DNA of 64,000 nucleotides from contig NC_092350.1 in the NCBI RefSeq assembly GCF_963676685.1, positions 66,643,674 to 66,707,673 of the forward strand, written 5' to 3'. Made by a program: the position numbers and the translations under genes. Positions 12,450 through 22,860 of this stretch are shown here, piece by piece; position 1 is the stretch's first letter, and every line of letters starts with the position of its first letter. Under the pieces are notes generated by a model. The model was not told where the DNA came from. It searched no databases and saw nothing but the letters and a program-made list of their open reading frames with translations. The stretch is from Mytilus edulis (taxonomy: Eukaryota; Mollusca; Bivalvia; Mytilida; Mytilidae).

Positions 12450-12635
12450 TGTTAATGTACCAAATAAGCTACATATTGTGATAGGTTGTGAAATTCAAGC
12501 TCCTTTAAGATATTATTTTGTTTTAAATGGCTTGAATAGGCTGACATTCACCTTTAGTTTACAATGGCATTATGTGGGTATTAAATCGAATAAAAAGACA
12601 TCAAGGATTTGCTTTAATTGTGGTTAATGACCATT
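12450..12635 (+). repeat. Dispersed repeat 'gtaccaaataagctacatat', copy 1
   Basis: About 150 bp are almost identical to 15985-16150, from 'gtaccaaataagctacatat' to 'aaaagacatcaagga'. The shared open frame follows from that near-identity and is not evidence of a gene. Confidence 0.8.
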
Positions 12636-12857
12636 TATGAGCTTTCTCGGAATCTTATATGAAAAGAAAAATGGATTATACTGGAAGAAGTACCCTGTAT
12701 CGTAGGAAACAAACCAAGGAGTCCGAAAATCTTACAAAAAAATTCTAAACTTGACCTATGTATATTCTTAAATCAATTTCAATTCAGGGAAGACAACTTT
12801 TAAGGAGCAATTTCATATTGACTTTTTTTTTCGGAAATACATGTTTAAAGGAAACAG

Positions 12858-12960
12858 GAGTCAAAGCAATTATTTAGACAAGATGAAGAAGAATTTCAAG
12901 ACACAATCAAAGTACACTGTCCATCTGATATTTTGAATAGAGTTTCCAATATTGATGGTG
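12858..12960 (+). other. Exon-like open segment, product unknown
   Basis: The segment follows 'aaacag' and ends before 'gtacgta'. One frame is open throughout and reads as an acidic peptide containing RQDEEEF and SDILNRVSN. A diverged relative is at 38610-38750. It could be an exon or a fragment of a dispersed element, and no neighbouring exon could be joined to it. Confidence 0.3.
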
Positions 12961-13139
12961 GTACGTATCATAGACCAGTCCATCTTTAAAAAGAAGCTTT
13001 TTGATAAACCCATTCATGAATTATCCAGTTGTGGTCAATGACCCCGTTACAATATATAAACCCTATATGTGTATTTGCAAAGTAAATAGTGAGACACAGC
13101 CGTTGATTTTCATGTAAAATAGAGTTTAGAAACATATAA

Positions 13140-13330
13140 AAATTGTGAATTTGAAAGTTTAACTATGACGACGACAAGCAAACATATCCATTTGTCGATA
13201 TTCTAAACTCAAAACATAAAACACACCAAAACGAATGGATGACAACTGTCTTATTTCTCACTGGTACAGGCGTTTTTTTATGTTTGAAATGCTGGATCAA
13301 CCTGGTTTAAAAGCTATCTAATTAGTTAAC
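13140..13330 (-). repeat. Partial copy of the 'ataaaaccaggtttaatcca' repeat
   Basis: On the minus strand it carries the 'agcttttaaaccaggttg', 'cctgtaccagtgag' and 'gacagttgtcatccattcg' words of the family seen at 4560 and 53395. Confidence 0.5.
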
Positions 13331-13530
13331 AAAGGTACCAGGATTATAATTTAGTACGCCAGACGCGCGTTTCGTCTTCATAAGACTCATCAGTGACGCT
13401 CAAATCAAAAATATTTATAAACCCAAACTAGTACAAAGTTGAAGAGCATTGAGGATCCAAAATTCCAAAAAGTTGTGCAAAATACGGCTAAGGTAATCTA
13501 TGCCTGGGATAAGAAAATCCTAAGTTTTTC
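13325..13530 (+). repeat. Dispersed repeat 'cgcgcgtttcgtcttcataa', copy 1
   Basis: The words 'cgtttcgtc', 'catcagtgacgctc', 'gcattgaggatccaaa' and 'aaatacggctaaggt' recur in the same order at 54590-54790. The element class is unknown. Confidence 0.7.
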
Positions 13531-13849
13531 AAAAAGTTCAAAGTTTTTTATACGGGAAATTTATAAAAATGACCACATTATTGATATTCATGTCAACACC
13601 AAATTTAATACTTGTTTGGTAACGATAAAGTATTAAACACAAAAGTGAAAATATAATTGAAACTGTTCCTAGATAAGAAACTCAAAATGATAATCTGATA
13701 ATAACAACAATTAACATGAATGTGTCCATAGTATACACGGATGACCAGCTCGCACTATCATTTTCTATGTTTCGTTGACCGTGAAATTGGAGTCGACACT
13801 CTAGTTAGGCATTAAAAGTAGAGAGACCATATCATAGGGATTATGTGTA

Positions 13850-14025
13850 CTAAGTTTCAAGTTTATTTGACTTCAACTCCATCCAAAAATAGCTAGACCA
13901 AAATTTTTGACCTAAAAGAGACTGACGAACGAACGAACGAACGGATGGACGAACGGACGGACGAACAAACAGCCGGACGAACAGATGAACAGATGTACAA
14001 GTGAACGAACGGATGCACAGACCGA
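13850..14025 (+). repeat. Repeat ending in a degenerate tetranucleotide tract (gaac/ggac)
   Basis: Short repeat sequence ('actaagtttcaagtttattt') leads into a run of gaac, ggac and gatg units at about 13923-14020. The tract is imperfect and so probably old. It lies just downstream of the terminal exon of the minus-strand TRIM-like gene. Confidence 0.75.
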
Positions 14026-14088
14026 AAACAACAAAATGCCCATTAATGAAGTTTTCCTAGATTTACTTGTTTCAAATAGTGCAATGAA

Positions 14089-14422
14089 CTAATTAACGTA
14101 ATACCATGCAGTATCATTTCGATTTCGATACATGAGTCGTCCTCTATAGTTTGTGTATTCTACATGTTCTATGTTATCTAAATTAACTAATGTTTGTTTT
14201 GGATTTGTTTCCTCAACTTTAGTACCAGACGATTGAAAAATTGAATTCAATCCTTTCGCAGATATATTTCTTTTTTGCGCATCATCTATGCCAGTGTCGG
14301 ACTTTGCAACATTTTCTCTCCGTTCTTTTTTATCAATATTTGTTTTCTTATTCCACTGACTAGGTATCTCGGTCATGCTTTTATCCCTGCTTAATGGTTT
14401 TCTTTCAATTAAATCCTGCCAC
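14089..14422 (-). CDS. Terminal exon of TRIM-like gene 1
   Basis: Read on the minus strand, the acceptor 'cgtttccacag' is followed by GTGGCAGG, and the frame stays open for 110 codons to TAG. The entry phase fits the phase-2 donor of the coiled-coil exon at 15385, giving arginine at the join (EF-R-WQDL). The peptide is basic, polar and lysine-rich, probably disordered, and ends in a tyrosine-rich segment (NYRGRLMYRNRND). It contains no NHL, B30.2 or other C-terminal TRIM domain. No second copy is visible in the window; the paralogue on the right runs off the end before reaching it. The assignment rests on phase, strand and the neighbouring exon. Confidence 0.62.
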
Positions 14423-14514
14423 CTGTGGAAACGAAAAAGTCGGGTTATTGTCAAATAGCTGTATACAATCGTGTTTTGTTTTATTTGTACATTTTAAACA
14501 GCTGTTTGCATGTG

Positions 14515-14680
14515 TAGGACTCTGAACCGCGATGGTACTCTGAACAGCGTTGGTCACGCTGAGGTGCAATGGTTTGACGCCAAAATGTGATTTGATCACG
14601 CTGAAGTGCGATGGTTACATTGTGACGCTATTGTGTTGATAGCTACGTACGCCGAAGTACGATGGCGGTAACGCTTTTCA
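14515..14680. repeat. Degenerate minisatellite, about 20-bp unit
   Basis: Five to seven imperfect units of the type 'cgctgaagtgcgatggttac' lie in the last intron of TRIM-like gene 1. The units differ at several positions each. Confidence 0.65.
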
Positions 14681-15384
14681 GATAATATGGGGCTTATAAA
14701 CTTTAATACCACGAAAACGTGGAGGATTGGTGGAAAGGGAAAAGTTTACTTATGTGCGGTTTTTTTAATCTTCCAAAGGTTCCATTTACCTATGATGCAT
14801 CATAGCATTACCTAATACATACTGATCCGAAGACTGACGCTCCATTTCTTATATTACGGTTAACGAGGAAGCCATGAAAGGACCAAGCAAAGATAAAATG
14901 ACAAAAATTAAAACGATTTAATATTTTTTTTCGAAACCTCTATATATAATAGAATGTAACCAATGTTTAATAGCAGTGAGTTCCTATAAACATTGTATAG
15001 CACGCATTAATTTTAAGTATTTTGCATTAATTATCTTCAGAATATTTGTTTTAAAGCTCTTTTTATTAACATCATTAAAATAAATTTCATAAAAAAACAA
15101 GTAGAAGGTCGATTACATCCTTCAGTTTAATTTTTCATTAGTTATCGATTTAGTCATCAAAATGTACCTTGATTAAAAATGAAAAACAATAGATGATTAT
15201 TGATTTCTTTTATAGATTTCAAGTGAGTTCGGGATTTGTATTTTTTCGGTTATTAAGCTATTGACATTACATTTTTAAAGATCTCATATTAATAAAAAAA
15301 ACTCAAAAATATTTTTTAACTGTTATACGTTACATGAATTAATAGGTCTGGTGGCAATACATCTTCAAGCACAAACGTACAAAC

Positions 15385-15555
15385 CTGAACTCTTTTACGC
15401 ACTTTACAAAGTCCGTATCCTTCTGTCTACCTTGTATTTCTTCTCTGTCTTTTCCAGTTTCTAATTTAGTTTGCTCTTGTTCATATGGTTTAGCTTTTTC
15501 CTCCTGTAATTCTTCCTTAAGGGTTTGCATCGCTTTTCGGTTTTCAGTTAGGATT
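15385..15555 (-). CDS. Coiled-coil exon of TRIM-like gene 1
   Basis: Read on the minus strand, the exon starts after 'gtaaatttcag' and ends before 'gtttgtacg'. It is 171 nt (57 codons) and phase 2 at both ends. The peptide is charged and heptad-like (KAMQTLKEEL, EEKAKPYEQEQTKLE, DREEIQGRQ), as expected for a coiled coil. It is homologous to the exon at 63773-63922 (NKKAMQSLKKEL, EEIQGR), to the fragment at 28853-28960, and even to the sequence past the donor ('gtttgtgcttgaagatgta'). In the inferred transcript it follows the B-box exon at 29341-30140 across a 13.8-kb intron. The homology is clear; the direct join is inferred from strand and phase. Confidence 0.7.
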
Positions 15556-15984
15556 CTGAAATTTACAAAGTCATAAGTATTGACCTTAAATATCAATATT
15601 TCCTAAAGTTCATTCAAGGTTATATGTTCATTTACATTTCAATAGCACTAAACTGGAAACCTAAGTTCTTCAGAATATGATGTTGCCGAATAAAACATCC
15701 AACCCAATAATACACTTCTTTCACGATTGGATTGTGTGTTGATATTGAATGTATGAATAAAAGTGAATGATAAAAGAGCATCCAACAACATAATCCAGAC
15801 ACATATCTCATTTTCCCTTTTCTTGAATCATGTACATTTGCACCATTCACATTAACAAATAAAGTGACATATTTAAAGAAACAAAAAAAAAAAAACGTCA
15901 AATTTTGAAATTTCTTCCATAAAACGAGATTTAAATGAAAAATTATCAATACTATTTCGGAAGTATTTTAAATACTTTAATTTT

Positions 15985-16175
15985 GATTGTACCAAATAAG
16001 CTACATATTGTGATAGGTTGTGAAATTCAAGCTCCTTTAAGATATTATTTTGTTTTAAATGGCTTGAATAGGCTGACATTCACCTTTAGTTTACAATGGC
16101 ATTATGTGGGTATTAAATCGAATAAAAAGACATCAAGGATCTGCTTAATTGTGGTTAATGACCGTTTATGAGCTT
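15985..16175 (+). repeat. Dispersed repeat 'gtaccaaataagctacatat', copy 2
   Basis: This is almost base-for-base the same as 12455-12605, with a one-base loss near the end ('gatttgctttaattg' against 'gatctgcttaattg'). The near-identity implies recent movement or conversion. Confidence 0.8.
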
Positions 16176-16384
16176 TCCAACATGGCTAACTAGACAAACA
16201 TTAGCCTGAGACCGAATAAAGCCGGTTATTTCGTCACTTTTTCTAAAGATGTGATCTTTTCAATTTTTTTTCCAGTGGTAATCCTAGAAATAGCTTTACT
16301 GAACTGCTATTTTTATTATCATTGTGTTTATTTGTATTAAAACTATATATAAACTAGACTAGCAAAGATAAGATAGCTGAAAAC

Positions 16385-16690
16385 ATGGCTCTCTTTTTAT
16401 AAACCCCGTCATTGCGCCATGGTAAATGTTTGTTTATGTATGTGTTTGATTTTATAGTGATTAGGTTAAAACATAATATTGACTGTTGTACCCCTATTTT
16501 GGACATTTTACCTATTATGTCTGTTTGCTTTGTTCACAAATCGTTGTCAACATTATGGAATTTTATACGACAGTTATACAAGTGAGGTTTAATTAGCTAT
16601 AACACTAGGTTTATTTTGATTTTGTCATTTGATGAGATTTTGAATTTTCCGTGGGGTACATGTACAGTATTTTTGTGATTTTACATTTTA
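16385..16690 (+). repeat. Partial copy of the 'agctataaaaccaggtttaa' repeat
   Basis: It carries 'gtcattgcgccatggtaaat', 'tatgtctgtttgctttgttc' and 'gtacagtatttttgtgatttt', in the family order seen at 53395-53800 and 4560-4935. It lies in the long intron of TRIM-like gene 1. Confidence 0.55.
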
Positions 16691-18140
16691 GGATCATAAT
16701 GTACATTTGATTTGGATGCAAAAGCATTTAACGATGTTACAAAGCTGTGCATGCATTTTACATTGTTTATCATGTTATTCGAAGTATAATAATCGTCTTA
16801 GTTACCTAGCACGATATTATTTCCTAAAGGATCTCTTTTGGTTTTCTTTTGTTAAATTATTGAATTTAGAACTGATTGATTTATGATTAATCAATTTGTT
16901 ACTTGTATGTCATTACAAAAAAGGACAGTCGAAAATATATGAACTTTCGTACTTAAACCTTGAGGCAATTTAATAGCTGTATCTTTTGCTACTCTTTTTT
17001 TTTTTATTACAACAACGTTTCTATATTTTACAAAGTAATCTTAAAACCAAGGTAATGTATATGTCTACTTTTCAAAAATATTGGCAACATTTTTACACAT
17101 ATTAAATGTTATATTTGAATTTTAGTTAATACGATAGGTCTGAAGATGGAATATGACCACATCGATTTCGTAGTTAATCTTATTCGTATACGTATATCTT
17201 TATAATATTTATGAAACCTATTATGCATATAGTTTTTTTATGATAAGTTTTTTTTTCCACATTGTTTTGTCATATGATGCAATGGTGTTCATTGAAATTC
17301 ATGCTTTGATCTTAAACCATATCTTTGTTCAATGTTCTTACATTTCTTTGTTCAATTTTAATACATTCTATTTGGTATTATGTTGGATTAGCATTGGAAA
17401 GTTTCATTTTCATTTCAATAATCAAGCATCGCTCCGCAATCTCGGTTGATTGATCTAGATATTTTTGCAATGTTTAAATTCTAAAGCAAAGTTTAAATTC
17501 TAGAGTATCGCCTTTGAACTCCAACAATCGCAGTATAGTATTTCCCCCTATTTTACCATAATGATTATACTATACACAGTTACCCTCCGACCCCAACCTA
17601 AGAATGCATGATGTTGATTTAGTGAATGACCAACGACAATATCGCAGAATTGTTCTGTATCACCTTCCATAAATTTTCCACAATATAGTAAACTTTAATC
17701 AGACACAATCATTCCCTAAATGCTTAAAGTTTTGAAATTTTGAGGATTCTGTCTAAATTTGCTCTGTTTGTGTGTGCCCAGTTTTTTAACAGCTCTACTG
17801 CATATTCTTAAAATAGATTGTTGAATATTTTCTACGTTTTGTACTGTTCATGTGAATTCTCAAAATTATTAAGCTGCTCTACATTATAATTAAATTTCAA
17901 AATAGGATATTTCATATTTCGAAAGAATCTATTTTCAACTTTTTATTTCAGTAAAGAATAAAAATTTCAGTTAAAAAAGTACATGTTTGTGATCTAAATT
18001 TGTTGATACTGATGAATAAACAAAAAAATATTTTTCAAATTTGTCTATATATCAAAATTATTTTTTACGATCTCTATTTTGATTCTATTGAACATAGATT
18101 TTTTTTTTATAAATAGATTTTTTTATTTTTAAATTTTGTT
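16691..18140. other. Intronic AT-rich stretch, nothing recognised
   Basis: This is intron of TRIM-like gene 1 as modelled. The sequence is AT-rich with homopolymer runs, and I see no exon or element that I can support. Confidence 0.4.
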
Positions 18141-18208
18141 TATATATATTTATATATATATATATATATATCTTACAGGCATTTTCTAAATTTAGGCATT
18201 TGCCTAAA
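18141..18208. repeat. TA-dinucleotide tract followed by an 18-bp palindrome
   Basis: An imperfect TA run at 18141-18171 is followed by the perfect palindrome TTTAGGCATTTGCCTAAA at 18191-18208. Further 'aggcatttt/aaaatgcct' words follow to about 18290. It lies just upstream of the integrase-type fragment and may be part of that element. Confidence 0.5.
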
Positions 18209-18526
18209 AAAAAACTAGTCATTTTGTAAAATGCCTGAAATTTTTATTGAAATTACACAAAATGCCTGGTCTGTTCAGGCAAATTGTGTAAATATGAAAT
18301 ATATGAAATAGATGATAGAAATATATTGAAAAGCTACCAAAAAAAAAGTGTTGGTTATGATGCTTAGATAGGACTATCGTCATCATCACTACTTCAAGAT
18401 ATTCTTGGGTCTTTACAGGCTGAGGAAGATCTGATCAGTTCAGCATTTTCAAAGCTCTGATAAGCCAGATGAGATTAGCAGTGACAAGCCAAATGAGTTT
18501 AGCTCTGATAAGCCAAACGAACCTGA

Positions 18527-18949
18527 CGAAGTAAGGCAGCTCTTAATGCAGCATTAAATATATCCGGAACTCAGGTAACAGAATTAGATGTTCATGTGTG
18601 TGCCGTGTGTGAAAATCCATGTTTTTCGAATATACAGTGTTCTACTTGTGCACAGTACATACATGAGCTGTGTTCAAAAGGAAACATATCTGATACTATT
18701 ACTTGTCACCTTTGTTCAAATGAAGGGGTCATCCGAAATGAGAGAAGGCATGCATCAGACTCAATGACAAAACAAGCTGTCAGGATGAGAAATCTATCGG
18801 AAAGAGTTTTAACAGAGGTGGATGTTGGAGCAAATGTATTAGTTGCAATTCCCCATGTGGATCGAGGGAAAGGAGACCCGCATTACCTTATGGCTGTTGT
18901 TACTGGAAAGGAAGAGCATGGTTATAAACTTGGAACTTACAATCATTGA
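18527..18949 (+). pseudogene. Fragment of an integrase-type transposon protein with PHD-like finger (KRBA2-like)
   Basis: The open frame, which lacks an ATG start, begins with cysteine pairs CAVC and QCSTC, then HELC and CHLC, a C4HC3-type PHD-like zinc finger. Its end, VAIPHVDRGKGDPHYLMAVV, matches in my memory the region after the integrase core of KRBA2/SCAN-like transposon-derived proteins (pattern 'IP-VDRG-GD--N-L-VV'). The integrase core itself is not seen and the frame breaks at about 18525. Upstream, in another frame, lies the acidic repeat S-S-D-K-P-N-E. I infer a decayed, partly deleted DNA-transposon gene lodged in the intron of TRIM-like gene 1. Confidence 0.6.
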
Positions 18950-18984
18950 ATAAACTAATACAGTTGACATATTGCTTATGCTTT

Positions 18985-19560
18985 CTAAGAAACAGACTTA
19001 CCCAAGAAAACTAAACATTGACCTATGATCCATGAAAATGAGGTCAAGGTCAGATGGTCTATGCAAGGTAGACATGGACAGGTAGCAATCCTTTTATACA
19101 AAAAAGGTGACCGACTAATTATAGTGTAAAATAAAAATACGAAAAACATCATCTTAACACTGAGCAATGAACCGTGAAAGTGCAGTCAATGTCAAATAAA
19201 ACCTGCCAGTTGGACACCTTAGAAACAATGAACCGTGAAAATGCAGTCAAGGTCAAATAAAACCTGCCAGTTGGGCACCTTACAAAAATTCAATACACCA
19301 AACATAGTAATCCTATTACATACATAATAGAATTAAACAAACTAAAACAGAAAAACTTAACTTTAACGACTGAACCATGAAAATGAGGTCAAGGTCAGAT
19401 GTCACCTGCCATTGAACATGTACACCTAACAATACTTCTATATACCAAATATACTAGACATATTGGTTATACTTTCTGAGATAGAGACTTAATGAACAAA
19501 ACTTAACCTTGTTCATTGATCAATAAAATGAGGTCCAGGTCAAGAGAGAACAATGTGACA
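18985..19560 (+). repeat. Tandem copies of the 'tgaaaatgaggtcaaggtca' repeat
   Basis: At least four imperfect units of roughly 120-180 bp are each marked by 'atgaaaatgaggtcaaggtc' or 'gtgaaaatgcagtcaaggtc'. Two of the units (from about 19160 and 19220) are nearly identical. Related blocks are at 37440-37690 and, inverted, at 46260-46620. Confidence 0.75.
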
Positions 19561-20179
19561 GGTATGAGGACTTTGCACGGTACGCACGGTACGCACATAC
19601 TAAATATAGTTATCATATAAAAATTGAGGCAGGAAGGGAAAAATTTCACATTAAGGTAGCACTCCACAGTTAAGTGTGTAGTTTCGCATTTTGGCCCCTG
19701 TGGATTTTTCAAATATAAGAGCTAGCGTGCAATAAAATTCATTTTTGGATAGCTGAGTATTAAAATGACATTCGTATTGGGTTTATATGAACATCACGAT
19801 CATGTAATGTATGTAATATTGGCTGTTTTCTGCGTGACAGTCCGTATTTGTATGTCCAAGTTCTTAAGTGTAGCTAATTTTCCCGCTCACAATTGAGTCA
19901 TGAGAGGCTCAAAAGGCCATGGATAGGGAAGTCAGTCCCTAGTTTACCATTTGCCCTGCCTCCTGTCACCCCTACGTCTGTCATCAAGTATCTCGACCCA
20001 TCATTGTGTGTCATATCAATATCCAATTCCAGCCAATAAATTTCAAGCAGCAGTTGTTGAGTATTCATGTAGGATAATCATTATGTATACCTCAACGTCA
20101 GGACACAGAATAAGAAGGGCCCTATAGGTATGGAGTATCTATATAGAAGCTAGCCTTATGTCAGTTTGTCGTCGTTACA

Positions 20180-20385
20180 GACGTAATACTGTTGATTCAT
20201 TATCATTCGTTGGATACATATATTCTTGGGTTTCGTGGATTTCGTAGTACAGGTGAACCACGAATTTGAATGTTCAACGAAAAACAAATTTCTATAATGT
20301 GGTATCCAGACTTTGTCAGAACCACGATATCAAATATCCACGAAAATGCATACCAACGAAAAATAAAAGAATCCACAGTATTCCG
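20180..20385. mobile_element. MITE-like element, 'actgtggattc' family, best-preserved copy
   Basis: The left end 'tactgttgattcattatcat', then 'tcgttggata', is matched inverted by 'accaacgaaaaa' and 'gaatccacagta' on the right. The arms are more than 25 bp and the interior carries 'gtgaaccacgaatttgaatg'. The overlapping open frames on both strands arise from the palindrome. Confidence 0.75.
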
Positions 20386-21389
20386 TATTTTGTCGTGTTG
20401 TAGCGTTATAAACCGTAATAGAATTTCAGAACCAATACTTAATACATGGCTATCCGTATTGCAACGTAATAAAATCGTGCCGTTACGTGACACATTCGTA
20501 ACAAATCGTATGGTATCCTTACCAATACGATGTGTAACCGTACTAGTACGTAGTTCTCCGATCTATATAATTCTAAGTAGACTCTCTTTCGATTAACTTT
20601 GTCAATTATGTTAACTAACACATTTCGTTGCTTTAAATTTATTTAAATTTTATTTATTTATAGTTGGAGATATAGACAATAATCTTGATCTGTTTTAATG
20701 GTTATTCAATTTTATTTTCATGCTATTCAATGTTTAATTTTATGAAAATGAAAACTATGATAACGTCTTTATTTAATGTTCTTTTTCCTACAACATGTAT
20801 AATTTACCTAATAGTTAACATTTCATAAATAGCCCAATTTGTTGATTCATAATGATTGTTTATTAAGATATGTAATAATCAATAATAATGCCTAAAAATG
20901 TTTAAATTGATATTTATCACTATTAATGGTTATTGAATTTTAAGTTATGTTTTTTTTTTGGGGTTCATATATGTTTTGTAAATAAAACTTTATGTTTATG
21001 CTATTATATTGATTACAGTATCACGAGAGAACATATTTACTGCAAAGCACAATTTTGCAATACTGCATCAAGACAGAATCGTGTTTTTAAAGCGCTTTGG
21101 ATTAATGATGATCTTCAGTAATCTAAATAAAATGTTACAAGTATTGATATGTCATCGTATTCTATCAATCCATTCAATGAATTCAAATAATCAGCACATA
21201 CAATTTAAATGTGTGATGCAACATGAGATATACATGCCTACGATTCTTATTGTACAAGTCATAGACGTATATTTTACCAATTCTTAAGTTAAGGTATCAG
21301 CTAGCGTGTGATATCTTTACACAAATTTATACATTACCTTGATATTGATATGTGCACTTATTAATTCTATGTCAATCGTTTTATTTTGC

Positions 21390-21625
21390 TTAAAAAAGAG
21401 ACGAAAAAAAGATACCAGAGGGACATTCAAACTCATATATCAAAAATAAATAGACATTGCTATGGCTAAAACCGACAAAAGACCAACAGACACACAACCG
21501 TGCATAAAACACAGCATAGAAAACTAAAGACTGAGCCAAACGATTCCCAACAAACACTGGGTGTGATCTAAGGTTCTCCGCAAGGCTATGTAGATCCTGA
21601 ATGGAATGATTATCAGTTGTGATCA
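21390..21625 (-). repeat. Dispersed repeat ('ggttctccgcaaggctatg' core), left of an inverted pair
   Basis: The block runs from 'gataccagagggacattcaa' to 'gctatgtagatcctga' and matches 2010-2265. It is separated by about 60 bp from an inverted copy. The minus-strand open frame inside is repeat-derived. Confidence 0.7.
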
Positions 21626-21684
21626 ATGCAACGAATAAAATAACAGTTTATAGAAGGTAACTCAATGAGTAACATAAATAACAT

Positions 21685-21905
21685 GTGGAGCAGGATCTGC
21701 TTACACTTCCGAAGCACCTGAGATCACCCCCAGTTTTAGTGGGGTTCGTGTTGCTTAGTCTTTATTTTTCTATGTTGTATCTTGTGTACTATTACAAGTC
21801 TGTTTGTCTCTTTCTTTTTTAGCTATGGCATTGTCAGTCTATTTTCGATCGATGACTTTCATTGTCCTTCTGATATCTTTCGCCCCTCTGTTAGTGTGTT
21901 TTGTT
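21685..21905 (+). repeat. Dispersed repeat, right (inverted) member of the pair
   Basis: From 'gtggagcaggatctgcttac' to 'tgatatctttcgcccctctg' it is the reverse complement of the family at 21390 and 2010. The two members could fold into a long hairpin. Confidence 0.7.
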
Positions 21906-22860
21906 GGATTCATATATAGCAGAAGAAAAATTCAATCAATTGCAAGTAACACTCATAAGGAAACTCAATAAATGGTGAAAAGTGTTTATAAGTTGCATAT
22001 AGTTCGAGAAGAAATTTATTACGATTTGTATAATTTTACCCCAATCCTGCTCATTTATATCGCATACATTAGGAAATCTGTCAAATAAAGGTTGTAAGAG
22101 TAGATATAGCTAAAATAAAAAAAAAACATCTGATAGCTTACGATTAATTTTTACCATAAAATACCACGAGAAAATGCTAAACGGTAATTTCTCTGACTAC
22201 TGAAATTTAAGATAAGACAGTGGAATTGATGTATAATTGGTATATGAAACAGCCTAGTCAAACATAGATTATAAACTCTAGAAATTTATTGAGGAAAAAG
22301 TTAACATTTTTTTGTATTGTTTCTTGTTCCTTTTACCATAGAAAGGGAAATAATGCATATTCAAATTATATGACATACGCAGAAAAAGATGTAAAATGTT
22401 CCAAGTCAAATATCTTATTTCTTTTGATTGAATTTGCAAAAATAAAAGACCTTTCTATTTAATTAAGTTGATCGTTTTAAAATGTCAAAATGCAGTAGAG
22501 AATGTGTACCCTAAAACTATCTCTTTTGTGTTAAAACAAATTACAAAACTAATTGTGAGGTGCACGTGTTTCCACAATTATCTAGTACATGATCTTTAAG
22601 TACTTTTTCCAGTATACTTGTCATTTAGATATCAATAGTCATAAGACTTTGCGTAGTATTCCACATGATTAACATAAAACCCCAAATAACCCAACGAACG
22701 CTGCTTGAAAATTACCTTAAAAAAATCCCTTGAATAAAAGCATGTGATGACTCTTGATTAACTCCTAGTGGACATTAAATGCGTAACATTTTGAATACAT
22801 GAACATAAATACGATTGAACATATATACGATTTCGAATTATGTGTTTATCATATTTGATC

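Larger units (their letters stand above)
20860..22860 (+). repeat. Two-kilobase paralogous segment, copy 1 (partner 48010-50165)
   Basis: Collinear similarity with 48010-50165 is visible throughout. Examples are 'taatgcctaaaaatgtttaa', 'tattgaattttaagttatg', 'aaataacagtttatagaag', 'aagggaaataatgcatattc', 'cacgtgtttccacaattatc' and 'tttcgaattat'. Divergence is substantial with many indels. The segment carries a pair of inverted dispersed repeats that the partner lacks. Confidence 0.7.

Noticed and set aside
15873..16171. Frame VPNKLHIVIGCEIQAPLRYY shared with 12415-12627
   Set aside because: The DNA is nearly identical in both places, so the shared frame says nothing about coding; no domain is recognised.
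20203..20596. Overlapping plus and minus frames near 20.2-20.6 kb
   Set aside because: They overlap an inverted-repeat MITE and have no protein-like composition.
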